A stretch of 11,416 nt of DNA from Gemmatimonadales bacterium (GTDB taxonomy: Bacteria; Gemmatimonadota; Gemmatimonadetes; Gemmatimonadales; GWC2-71-9): positions 1-11,416 of the forward strand of contig JAICEH010000045.1 in the NCBI GenBank assembly GCA_025924275.1, written 5' to 3'. The translations under genes and the position numbers were made by a program. Every line of letters begins with the position of its first letter. The first letter of the stretch is position 1. Of the stretch, positions 1 to 6,213 are shown in pieces. The notes below the pieces were generated by a model. That model saw only the letters and a program-made list of their open reading frames with translations. It made no database searches and was not told the origin of the DNA.

Positions 1-968
1 ACCCGCGCCAGGTGTCGCCGGGCATCCTCGAAGCGTCCCTGCTGGAGCAGCCCGTATCCCAGCCAGGAGGTGTAGTGACCGGGGCGCCACCGGCCCGAGT
101 CCGGCCCGGCGGCCACGACGTTCTGCTTCACGACCTCGTCCCACATCCCGAGCGACAGGAAGATGTGCGTGGTCATGTGCTGCGCGTGCGCGGCGCCGGG
201 GGCGATCCCCGAGTACGCCCGCGCGGCGGAGAGCGCCAGCGGCGCGTGGGTCGGGTCGTCGAAGGCGTGGATCGCGTAGTGGGCCGCACCGGGGTGATCC
301 GGGTGCCGGCCGAGGAGCTCGAGCGCCGTCGCCCCTGCCCTCATGTAGGTCGGGACGTCCCGGATGCCCTGGCTCAGCCCCATCAGGGCGAGGGCGTGGA
401 AGGCGCGGGCCTCGTCGTCCTCCGGATGCGCCTCCACCAGCCGTTCCATCGCCCTCGCATAGAGGGTGTCGCGGGCCGGCTTCGGCCCCTCGCCGTAGAG
501 CGCCTCCACCGCCTCGAGGTACATCCGTTCGCGAGGGCTCCCGGCGCGCGCCAGCCGCGCCTCCGCGGTCGGCGCCAGCCGGCCGAGCACCCCCCGCGCG
601 GCCTCGAGGTCCTGTTCGTTCCACAGCGGGTGGGTATGGCTGAGCGCCTCCCCCCAATAGGCCAGGACGAAGCCCGCGTCCTTCGCCTGGGCCGCCCGGA
701 AGGCCGCGGCGGCCTGGGCATACTCGAAGCTGTGGAGCAGGAGGACCCCGCGGAGGAAGTCCGGCTGGGCGGCGGACGCACCGGAGTTGGGGAACTCCAG
801 GGTGCCAAGTCGCTGGGCGGGCTCCTGCGCCGAGAGCGTGCGGCCGCCGCCGCTTCCACCGGCGCAGGTGCGCCACGCGGCGTAGGCCAGGGCGGCGAGC
901 AGGCAGAAGACCACGCCCGCAGTGATGAGGGGACCGGTACGGCGCGGACGGCTCGGCGGGTCGGCCAT
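1..968 (-). CDS. Membrane-anchored TPR-like protein (C-terminus cut by window edge)
   Basis: The reading frame opens at ATG 968-966 and runs off the left edge without a stop, giving 322 visible residues. A basic N-terminus (SRPRR) precedes one hydrophobic segment (about residues 13-32), so the rest is probably extracytoplasmic. The cysteine at 35 is not in a convincing lipobox. The remainder is alanine-rich helix pairs of TPR character, for example residues 76-105 and 166-196. Blocks of the type HPGAAHYAIHAFDDP (225-239) and HAQHMTTHIF (261-270) resemble conserved stretches I recall in TPR-annotated proteins of Acidobacteriota and Gemmatimonadota. They bring together His 222, 225, 230, 234, 241, 261, 264 and 268. 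The gene follows the amidotransferase by 15 nt and has a GGGGAG ribosome-binding site about 10 nt before ATG, so it probably shares that operon. The specific function is unknown. The frame is certain; the TPR label is moderate. Confidence 0.82.
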   Translation of the reverse strand, partial: MADPPSRPRRTGPLITAGVVFCLLAALAYAAWRTCAGGSGGGRTLSAQEPAQRLGTLEFPNSGASAAQPDFLRGVLLLHSFEYAQAAAAFRAAQAKDAGFVLAYWGEALSHTHPLWNEQDLEAARGVLGRLAPTAEARLARAGSPRERMYLEAVEALYGEGPKPARDTLYARAMERLVEAHPEDDEARAFHALALMGLSQGIRDVPTYMRAGATALELLGRHPDHPGAAHYAIHAFDDPTHAPLALSAARAYSGIAPGAAHAQHMTTHIFLSLGMWDEVVKQNVVAAGPDSGRWRPGHYTSWLGYGLLQQGRFEDARRHLAR

Positions 969-983
969 GGGGCCCAATCTCCC

Positions 984-1568
984 CTAGGGCCGGAAGGCGC
1001 GCAAGCTGGCGAAGAAGTTGGCGAGGATGGACCGCCCGCCGTCGGTCCCGATGGACTCGGGATGGAACTGGACGCCCTCGATCGGCGCCGTCCGGTGCCG
1101 CAGCGCCATGACCTCGCCGGCGGAGGACGAGGCCGTGACTTCGAGCGTGGCCGGCAGCGAGGCACGCTCCACCACGAGCGAGTGATACCGCATCACGGTG
1201 AGCGGATCGGGCAGGCCGGCGAGCACGCCCTCGCCCCGGTGCCGGACCGGGTCGGTCTTGCCGTGCATCGGCCGCTCGGCTCGGACCACGCGGCCGCCGA
1301 AGGCCTCGCCGATGGCCTGGTGACCGAGGCAGACGCCCAGCACCGGTACGCGGCGCACGGCCGCCGCCTGCACCAGGGCAACCGCGATTCCCGCCCGCGC
1401 GGGCTCGCCCGGCCCGGGGGAGATCACGATGCCAGCGGCGCCGAGGTCGAGGGCCTCGTCCACCGTGAGGGCATCGTTCCGACGAACTTCGGGCTGGGCC
1501 CCCAGCTCCCCGAGGTACTGGACCAGGTTCCAGGTGAAGCTGTCGTAGTTGTCGAGGACGAGGATCAC
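984..1568 (-). CDS. pabA/trpG: Class I glutamine amidotransferase, anthranilate/aminodeoxychorismate synthase component II
   Basis: This 194-residue protein has the usual length for TrpG/PabA. The family hydrolyses glutamine and passes ammonia to a chorismate-binding partner (TrpE for tryptophan, PabB for folate). Visible signatures are DNYDSFTWNLVQ at 6-17, the oxyanion strand SPGPGEP at 50-56, the nucleophile Cys80 in GVCLGHQAIGEAFGG, HGKTD at 102-106, and the catalytic His169/Glu171 in QFHPES. The catalytic triad is complete. The start is GTG at 1568-1566. An in-frame TAG, the stop of the upstream gene, lies 6 nt before it, so no longer start is possible. No trpE or pabB is present, so the sequence cannot tell whether it serves tryptophan, folate or both. 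It sits between two membrane-anchored proteins of unknown function in a likely operon. Confidence 0.93.
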   Translation of the reverse strand: MILVLDNYDSFTWNLVQYLGELGAQPEVRRNDALTVDEALDLGAAGIVISPGPGEPARAGIAVALVQAAAVRRVPVLGVCLGHQAIGEAFGGRVVRAERPMHGKTDPVRHRGEGVLAGLPDPLTVMRYHSLVVERASLPATLEVTASSSAGEVMALRHRTAPIEGVQFHPESIGTDGGRSILANFFASLRAFRP

Positions 1569-1574
1569 ACCGTG

Positions 1575-2288
1575 CTACGGGCCGACCTTGACGGTGGTGG
1601 AGGAACCGCCGTGGGCGCCCGCATCGGCGGCCCGGACCCGCGCCGCCGCGGCCTCCGCCCGCTTCTTCCCCTCGGCCGTGAGGCTCTCCGCGTGCAGCGT
1701 CGCGGCCCGGGACACGCTCTCGGCGAACTGTTCCATCGCCGCGCCGATCGAGTCGGCAACCGCCGCGGCCGCTTCGTCCTCGAGCTGGCCTCCCTCCACG
1801 TTCGCGTCGAAGTTCGACGGATCGCGGAGGTCGGCGATCACTTCGGATGGCAGCACGATGCGCCGGACGATGACGCCGCCCGGCGTCGCGATCCGCACCT
1901 CGCCGAAGCTCTCGAACCCGGCCAGCTGGGCCGGGTCCTTCAGGCAGCGGAACTCGGTGTTCTCGTCGAGGTGGGCCGGGTCCTTGACCGTGAAGGTGCA
2001 GCCCGCGAACGCATCGGCCGGCAGCGAGTCGGCCCGCCCCACGCGGACCACCACGCCGGAGATCTGCTTCGGGGCATCGCGCAGCAGGGTGATGCGGTCG
2101 ATCCGCCCCGCCTGGCGGCCCTCCACGTTGAAGGGCACGATGCCGAGGAGCGGGATGGAGATGGCCCGGTCGGAGTCCGCCAGGTCCTGCACCTCGTGGA
2201 CGCCCCGCTCGACCATGGACCAGATGACGAGTCCGACCGCGAACACGGCCAAGGCACCGACCCCGATCTTGAGCCAGTATCGATTCAT
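1575..2288 (-). CDS. Membrane-anchored hypothetical protein, single N-terminal TM
   Basis: The protein has 237 residues. The frame stays open upstream to an earlier ATG at 2327, but the start was set at ATG 2288-2286 because a strong ribosome-binding site (GGGAGGA, plus positions 2293-2299) lies 4 nt before it and the result begins with a normal signal anchor. One hydrophobic segment (about residues 8-26) is followed by a mixed alpha/beta region that would lie outside the membrane. That region has two cysteines (97 and 115) that could form a disulfide. From about residue 165 it is a charged, alanine-rich, probably helical stretch, ending in a Gly/Ser tail. I recognise no family and assign no function. 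It is the first gene of a probable three-gene operon with the amidotransferase (6 nt downstream) and the TPR-like protein. The frame has normal codon bias and an intact start and stop. Confidence 0.85.
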   Translation of the reverse strand: MNRYWLKIGVGALAVFAVGLVIWSMVERGVHEVQDLADSDRAISIPLLGIVPFNVEGRQAGRIDRITLLRDAPKQISGVVVRVGRADSLPADAFAGCTFTVKDPAHLDENTEFRCLKDPAQLAGFESFGEVRIATPGGVIVRRIVLPSEVIADLRDPSNFDANVEGGQLEDEAAAAVADSIGAAMEQFAESVSRAATLHAESLTAEGKKRAEAAAARVRAADAGAHGGSSTTVKVGP

Positions 2289-2292
2289 CGAT

Positions 2293-2299
2293 TCCTCCC
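2293..2299 (-). promoter_or_regulatory. Shine-Dalgarno site deciding the start at 2288
   Basis: Read on the minus strand this is GGGAGGA, 4 nt before ATG. It fixes the start at 2288 and excludes the 13-residue longer version, which would start at 2327. Confidence 0.75.
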
Positions 2300-2316
2300 T
2301 CGGCTGGGCCGCGGGC

Positions 2317-2329
2317 AAATGTTGCATTT
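2317..2329. repeat. Small AT-rich perfect dyad in the divergent intergenic region
   Basis: AAATG-TTG-CATTT is a perfect 5-bp inverted repeat with a 3-nt spacer. It lies in the 136-nt gap between the divergent genes starting at 2288 and 2425 and stands out as AT-rich in very GC-rich surroundings. It could be a regulator half-site pair or part of a promoter for the minus-strand operon. A 5-bp arm is short enough to arise by chance. Confidence 0.25.
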
Positions 2330-2411
2330 AGAGACGTCCCCGCAGGGGGAAAAGTTTCAGCCCCGCACCGAGGGGGCAAGTCCGGGCGGCTCCGTCGGTT
2401 GCCTCCCCGGC

Positions 2412-2417
2412 TAGATT
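2412..2417 (+). promoter_or_regulatory. Candidate -10 box for a leaderless exporter mRNA
   Basis: TAGATT fits the TANNNT form of a -10 element and matches TATAAT at four of six positions. Its last base is 7 nt before the GTG at 2425, the spacing expected if transcription starts at the start codon. No Shine-Dalgarno sequence precedes that GTG, in agreement with a leaderless mRNA. No convincing -35 hexamer is seen 16-18 nt upstream. Confidence 0.38.
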
Positions 2418-2424
2418 GGGCCCC

Positions 2425-3702
2425 GTGAACCGCTCCTCGCTGCCGCCATTCCCGGCGCTCCCCGAGAGCCCCGTGCCCGGGGAACCCCATCCGGATGCGG
2501 TGCGGTTCATCCTCCGGCTCGGGCGGGCCCTCCACGAGTGCGGCTACGCCTCGCACCGGCTCGAGAGCATCCTGCTCCGGGCCGCCGACCGGATCGGCCT
2601 GCCCGCCCAGTTCTTCACGACCCCGACCTCGATCTTCGCCGCCTTCGGCCCCCTGGAGCGGCAACGGACCTACCTGCTCCGGGTCGAGCCCGGCGGCCAG
2701 GACCTTGGCCGCATGGCGGACATCGACGCGGTCATCGGCGACGTGGTGCGGCGGGGCTCGGTGCCGCTCGCCGAGGGGGCCGCCCGCATCGACGCGATCA
2801 TGGCCGGACCCAGCCGCTACGGGCCGGTCGTGCTGGTCCTCGCGTTCGGCGTGGCCTCGGCGGCATCCGCCCGGTTCCTGGGCGGGGGGTGGCAAGAAGT
2901 GCTGATCGGCGGGGCCACCGGGCTGGTGACCGGGCTGATGTCCCGCCTGGCGGCGAGCCGGGCAACCCTGGGCCGGGTCTTCGAACCGCTGTCGGCCTTC
3001 CTGGTGGCGGCGCTGGTGTCCTTCGCCTCCGCGACGATCACCCCGCTCTCGGTGCCGACCGGGACCCTTGCCGGGCTCATCGTCCTCATTCCCGGCCTCA
3101 CGTTCACCGTGGCGATGACCGAGCTGACCAATCGGCACCTCGTTGCCGGCATCTCGCGGCTCTCTGGCGCGCTGATGCTGTTCCTCGCCATCGCCTTCGG
3201 GGTGGCTCTCGGCAACCAGCTCGTGGGCCGGCTCGCGGGCGAGGTGCCGAGCGTGGCCCCGACCCCGCTGCCCGGCTGGACCGAGATTCCGGCGCTCGTG
3301 GTGGCGACGCTCGGATTCACCGTGCTGCTCCATGCGCGGCTGCGTGACGCCCCCTGGGTGCTCCTCGTGGGCGCGGCGGCAATCTGGTTCAGCCGCCTGG
3401 GCGCGCTCGCCCTCGGGGTGGAGCTGGGCTCCTTCATCGGCGCACTCACGGTGGGGGTCGCGAGCAATGTCCTCTCCCGGCTCCGGGACCAGCCTTCGAG
3501 CGTCACCCAGGTGCCGGGCATCCTGTTCCTGGTGCCGGGGAGCGTCGGCGTGCGGAGCCTCTTCTCGATGCTGGACCAGGAGGTCATCCGCGGGGTGGAA
3601 ACCACCTTCCAGATGCTCCTGATCGGCGCCAGCCTCGTGGCCGGCATCCTGGTGGCGAACGTGGTCGCGCCCAGTCGGCACCTCCGGGAGGGGTCGGTGT
3701 AG
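2425..3702 (+). CDS. Threonine/serine exporter family protein (ThrE-like)
   Basis: This 425-residue membrane protein belongs to the ThrE family, whose characterised Corynebacterium member exports threonine and serine using the membrane potential. It shows the family layout. A hydrophilic N-terminal domain (about 20-130) carries the typical RLGRALHECGYASHRLE stretch and SIFAAFG. It is followed by about ten hydrophobic segments (131 to the end), with an IPGLTFTVAMTEL block in the first membrane half and PGILFLVPGSVGVRS in the second. Both the ThrE (DUF1212) and ThrE_2 halves are present in one chain, as in the Corynebacterium-type protein rather than the split two-gene version. GTG 2425 is preferred. 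A TTG at 2416 would add three residues but overlaps the candidate -10 box. It is the only plus-strand gene here and is monocistronic, convergent with xerD. The real substrate cannot be told from sequence. Confidence 0.9.
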   Translation: MNRSSLPPFPALPESPVPGEPHPDAVRFILRLGRALHECGYASHRLESILLRAADRIGLPAQFFTTPTSIFAAFGPLERQRTYLLRVEPGGQDLGRMADIDAVIGDVVRRGSVPLAEGAARIDAIMAGPSRYGPVVLVLAFGVASAASARFLGGGWQEVLIGGATGLVTGLMSRLAASRATLGRVFEPLSAFLVAALVSFASATITPLSVPTGTLAGLIVLIPGLTFTVAMTELTNRHLVAGISRLSGALMLFLAIAFGVALGNQLVGRLAGEVPSVAPTPLPGWTEIPALVVATLGFTVLLHARLRDAPWVLLVGAAAIWFSRLGALALGVELGSFIGALTVGVASNVLSRLRDQPSSVTQVPGILFLVPGSVGVRSLFSMLDQEVIRGVETTFQMLLIGASLVAGILVANVVAPSRHLREGSV

Positions 3703-3705
3703 GGG

Positions 3706-3799
3706 GACGGGAAGACGGGACGACGGAGAGACGGGAAGTTCACTTCCCGCCGGCCGGGCCTCCCTTCCTTCCGTCTTCCCGTCGTTCCGTCGATCCGTC
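3706..3799. repeat. Inverted array of GACGGNNN octamers between convergent genes
   Basis: Four GACGG units start at 3706, 3714, 3722 and 3730, spaced exactly 8 bp. Four CCGTC units, the same motif inverted, start at 3771, 3779, 3787 and 3795, again exactly 8 bp apart. The three bases between units vary but are mostly purine on the left and pyrimidine on the right. The two arms can pair over about 32 bp with a few mismatches, around a 30-nt centre that holds a smaller hairpin and a GCCGGCCGGGCC stretch. The array fills the space between the stop codons of the exporter and xerD. It may act as a bidirectional terminator or as an intergenic repeat element. Confidence 0.75.
3732..3749. terminator. 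Perfect 8-bp hairpin, possible bidirectional terminator
   Basis: CGGGAAGT-TC-ACTTCCCG is a perfect inverted repeat; in RNA it would more likely form a 7-bp stem with a TTCA tetraloop. It lies between two convergent stop codons, where a terminator is expected. No T-run follows on either strand, so it is not a classical intrinsic terminator and is called on position and symmetry only. Confidence 0.4.
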
Positions 3800-3809
3800 C
3801 GGCTTACCC

Positions 3810-4724
3810 TCACCCCCGCGGATGGTACCGCTTGTGGACCTTCCGCAGGAACTCCCGATCCACGTGGGTGTACAGCTGGGTGGTGGCCAGGTCGGCGTGG
3901 CCGAGCATCTCCTGCACGGCGCGGAGGTCGGCGCCGCCCTCGAGGAGGTGGGTGGCGAAGGTGTGCCGCAGGGTGTGCGGTGTCACGCTCTTGGTGATGC
4001 CCGCCGCCGCGGCACAGCGCTTCACCACGCCCCAGGCGCCGACCCGGGACAGCGGCGTGCCCCGGGCATTCAGGAACACGCGATCCCGGCTCGCGCCCCG
4101 GTCGAGCGACGGCCGGACGGTGTGGAGGTAGATGGAGACGGCGCCGACCACCGCCCGCCCGACCGGCACGAGCCGCTCCTTCGACCCCTTCCCCATCACG
4201 CGGACCAGCCCCTCGCCGAACCGCAGGTCGGTCAGCCCCAGTCCGCACAGCTCCGAGACCCGCAGTCCAGCGCCGTATCCGAGCTCGAGGAGCGCCCGGT
4301 CCCGCCAGGCCAGCGGCTGCTCCACCCCGGGGGCGGCGAGGAGGGCATCGATCTCCGGCCCGCTCAGCGGCTCCGGGAGCGTCCGGCCGGGTCGCGGGCC
4401 CTGGAGCCGGTCGGCGGGGTCCTGGGCCACCCGGCCCTCGCCGACGAGGAACCCGTAGTAGGTCCGGATGGCGGAGATGGCTCGCCGGATGCTCGCGGGC
4501 GCGAGCCCGACATCCTTGAGGGCGAAGACGAACTCCCGCAGCGCCGCGGGCGTGAGCGCACCGGGGTCCGCCCTGCCCCGGCCCGCGGCGTGCTCCGCAA
4601 GCCGGCGGACGTCCCGGAGGTAGCCCTCCACGGTGTGCCGGCTGTGGCCCGCCTCGAGCGCGAGGAAGTCCCGGAACCCCTCGAGCCACCAGGCGCGCGC
4701 GAGCGGGTCAGGGGGCGGGCTCAC
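3810..4724 (-). CDS. xerD: Tyrosine recombinase XerC/XerD
   Basis: The protein has 304 residues, close to the roughly 300 of XerC/XerD, which resolve chromosome dimers at dif sites with FtsK. The N-terminal SAM-like core-binding domain (about 10-98) contains HSRHTVEGYLRDVRRL and a typical SAIRTYYGFL. The catalytic domain (about 115-296) has all expected residues: Arg155 (GAGLRVSEL), Lys179 (GKGSKER), His250 and Arg253 (HTLRHTFATHLLEGG), His276 (LGHADL) and the nucleophile Tyr285 (TTQLYTHV). The start is GTG at 4724-4722, which overlaps the TGA of the upstream gene (4723-4721). The frame is open further upstream, but that part is a shadow of the DedA-like gene. It is the last gene of the operon. 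Assigning XerD over XerC is by overall resemblance only. No phage or integron genes surround it, so a housekeeping role is likely. Confidence 0.93.
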   Translation of the reverse strand: MSPPPDPLARAWWLEGFRDFLALEAGHSRHTVEGYLRDVRRLAEHAAGRGRADPGALTPAALREFVFALKDVGLAPASIRRAISAIRTYYGFLVGEGRVAQDPADRLQGPRPGRTLPEPLSGPEIDALLAAPGVEQPLAWRDRALLELGYGAGLRVSELCGLGLTDLRFGEGLVRVMGKGSKERLVPVGRAVVGAVSIYLHTVRPSLDRGASRDRVFLNARGTPLSRVGAWGVVKRCAAAAGITKSVTPHTLRHTFATHLLEGGADLRAVQEMLGHADLATTQLYTHVDREFLRKVHKRYHPRG

Positions 4725-5734
4725 GGCCGGGGCTCGCGACGGAGCTCCTCGAGGACCGCGGGCGGGAGGTCGAGCAGGGTCGCGGCCCGGGCGAGCATCC
4801 GTTCGTCCGCCGGATCGAGGGTCCCCTCGTGCGCCAGGAGGCGCCACATCCTGCGGGCGAGCTCGGTCCGTTCCGCAGGGCCGTACTGGGTGGTAAGGCG
4901 CGGTCGCTCGGCCAGCAACTCGTCGAACATCCGGCCGGTGAAGAGCCCGGGCACCCGCCAGCGGCGGCGGAACCGGTCGAGCAGCGCCTCGCGGGCGGGC
5001 TCGGGCATGTCGTCCCCGGCGCAGGCCAGCTCGAGCACGAGCGGAGCCACGGCGTGCAGCCCGGCCTCCGGGTCGTCGCGGCCGGCCTCGGCGAAGGCGG
5101 CCTCCACCCGCTTCCAGAGCGCCTCCCGGCGCACCAGCACCTGCCGGCGGTACCGGAGGACGAGGAGGAGGATGGCGACGGCGCCCACGCCGGCCAGCAC
5201 CCCGTTCACCTCCCCCAGACGGCCGGCGATTGCCTCCCAGTTCTGGCCCACCGCCGAGCCGAGGGCGACGATCCCGCCGTACCAGAGGGTCGCGGCCAGG
5301 AGGACCGGCAGCAGTGCCCGGACCGCGCCGATGCCGGCCAGCCCCGCGAAGGGCGGCACCGCAGCCCGGATCCCCGGCAGCAGCCGGGCGACGAAGATCC
5401 CGGCGATGCCGAACCGGAGGTACTCCCGCTCCATCACGGCGAAGGCACGGGGCGAGAGGAGCCGGCGGCCCGCCGGGGAGGTCAGCCATCGCCGGCCCGG
5501 ACCGCGGGCCACGACGTAGACCCCCGCGGCGCCGGCGAAGTTGGCGAGGACGGTGATCCCGAGCACCAGGTCGGGGCGCACCACGCCGCGCGCCCCGAGG
5601 AAGGCCCCCAGCGCCGCGGCAACGTCCGCCGGGACCAGGGGGAGGATGTTCTCGACCAGTGCGAGGAGTCCGACGACGGCGTAGATGGCCGCGGGCGGCA
5701 GCCCGGTGAGCCAGCCGATCAGGTTCTCGATCAG
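4721..5734 (-). CDS. DedA-family membrane protein fused to a TerB-like C-terminal domain, CTG start
   Basis: The protein has 337 residues. Residues 1 to about 200 form a DedA/VTT (SNARE-associated) domain with hydrophobic segments near 14-34, 38-48, 56-76, 110-132, 138-160 and 178-194. Family marks include Glu28 in VENILPLVPAD and the RLLPGIR motif (Arg117, Gly121, Arg123) followed by PPFAGLAG. DedA proteins are known or proposed lipid carriers, some recycling undecaprenyl phosphate. Residues 204-337 are a soluble helical tail with two acidic stretches, LELACAGDDMPEPAREAL and LLAHEGTLDPADERMLARA, which resemble halves of a TerB fold but lack some of its usual acidic residues. No ATG, GTG or TTG exists where a DedA protein should begin. 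CTG at 5734-5732 overlaps the ispF TGA and has GAGG 7 nt upstream, so it is the inferred start. The DedA call is firm; the TerB call is tentative. Confidence 0.85.
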   Translation of the reverse strand: MIENLIGWLTGLPPAAIYAVVGLLALVENILPLVPADVAAALGAFLGARGVVRPDLVLGITVLANFAGAAGVYVVARGPGRRWLTSPAGRRLLSPRAFAVMEREYLRFGIAGIFVARLLPGIRAAVPPFAGLAGIGAVRALLPVLLAATLWYGGIVALGSAVGQNWEAIAGRLGEVNGVLAGVGAVAILLLVLRYRRQVLVRREALWKRVEAAFAEAGRDDPEAGLHAVAPLVLELACAGDDMPEPAREALLDRFRRRWRVPGLFTGRMFDELLAERPRLTTQYGPAERTELARRMWRLLAHEGTLDPADERMLARAATLLDLPPAVLEELRREPRP

Positions 5735-6213
5735 CGGACCGCCTCGAGGGTGGCCACCGCCAGGACGGCGATCCCCTCGCCCCGCCCGATCCAGCCCATC
5801 CCCTCGTTGGACTTCCCCTTGATCGCGATCAGGGCCGGGTCGGCGCCGGTGGCGTCCGCGAGCCGGGCCGCCATCGCGCGGGCGTGCGGCCCGATGCGGG
5901 GCGCCTCGGCCACCACGGTGACGTCGGCCTGGTGCAGCCGCCACCCCGCGGCCCGCGCCCGGTCGTGGGCGAGGCGGAGGAGCCCGACCGAATCGGCGTC
6001 CTTCCACTGCGCGTCGGCGGGGGGGAAGTGCTGGCCGATGTCGCCGAGCCCGGCCGCGCCGAGAATGGCGTCGGTCAGTGCGTGGGCCACGGCGTCGGCG
6101 TCAGAGTGGCCGGCCAGCCCGTGGTCGTGCGGGATCGCCACCCCGCCCAGCACCAGGGGGCGCCCGGGAACGAAGCGGTGCGAGTCGTACCCCAGGCCCA
6201 CCCGGAGCGTCAC
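5731..6213 (-). CDS. ispF: 2-C-methyl-D-erythritol 2,4-cyclodiphosphate synthase
   Basis: This 160-residue protein has the normal IspF length. The enzyme converts 4-diphosphocytidyl-methylerythritol 2-phosphate into the cyclic diphosphate and CMP, the fifth step of the MEP route to isoprenoids, as a homotrimer. The zinc ligands are visible as Asp10 and His12 (GLGYDSHRF) and His44 (VAHALTDAILGAAGLGDIG). The substrate-binding GHSDAD lies at 35-40, and the C-terminal nucleotide loop is IKGKSNEGMGWIGRGEG. The start is GTG at 6213-6211, overlapping the mqnC stop in GTGA, with GAGGAG 8 nt upstream (plus 6222-6227). It is not next to ispD, its common partner, and lies inside the menaquinone operon, where its product could supply the polyprenyl tail. 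Its own stop overlaps the CTG start of the DedA-like gene. Confidence 0.97.
   Translation of the reverse strand: MTLRVGLGYDSHRFVPGRPLVLGGVAIPHDHGLAGHSDADAVAHALTDAILGAAGLGDIGQHFPPADAQWKDADSVGLLRLAHDRARAAGWRLHQADVTVVAEAPRIGPHARAMAARLADATGADPALIAIKGKSNEGMGWIGRGEGIAVLAVATLEAVR

Noticed and set aside
2337..2350. TCCCC-GCA-GGGGG mini-hairpin as a terminator
   Set aside because: The stem is only 4-5 bp and it lies between divergent starts, where no terminator is expected.
12..2414. Very long plus-strand open frame (800 codons)
   Set aside because: It is antisense to three well-supported minus-strand genes, including an unmistakable amidotransferase. Its translation is low-complexity Arg/Gly/Pro with no motif; stop-free antisense frames are normal at this GC content.
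3810..4724. Tyrosine recombinase as a sign of an integrated mobile element
   Set aside because: No attachment-site repeats, phage genes or composition change surround it. Its full-length Xer form and place at the end of a housekeeping operon favour XerC/XerD.
4725..5489. N-terminal extension of XerD to 559 residues
   Set aside because: The extra part is a Gly/Arg/Pro-rich shadow of the DedA-like gene. GTG 4724 gives a normal XerD length and a GTGA overlap.
5735..6007. Longer start of the DedA-like protein inside ispF
   Set aside because: The extension (428 residues in total) overlaps ispF in another frame with shadow composition. No usable start lies near the real N-terminus except CTG.
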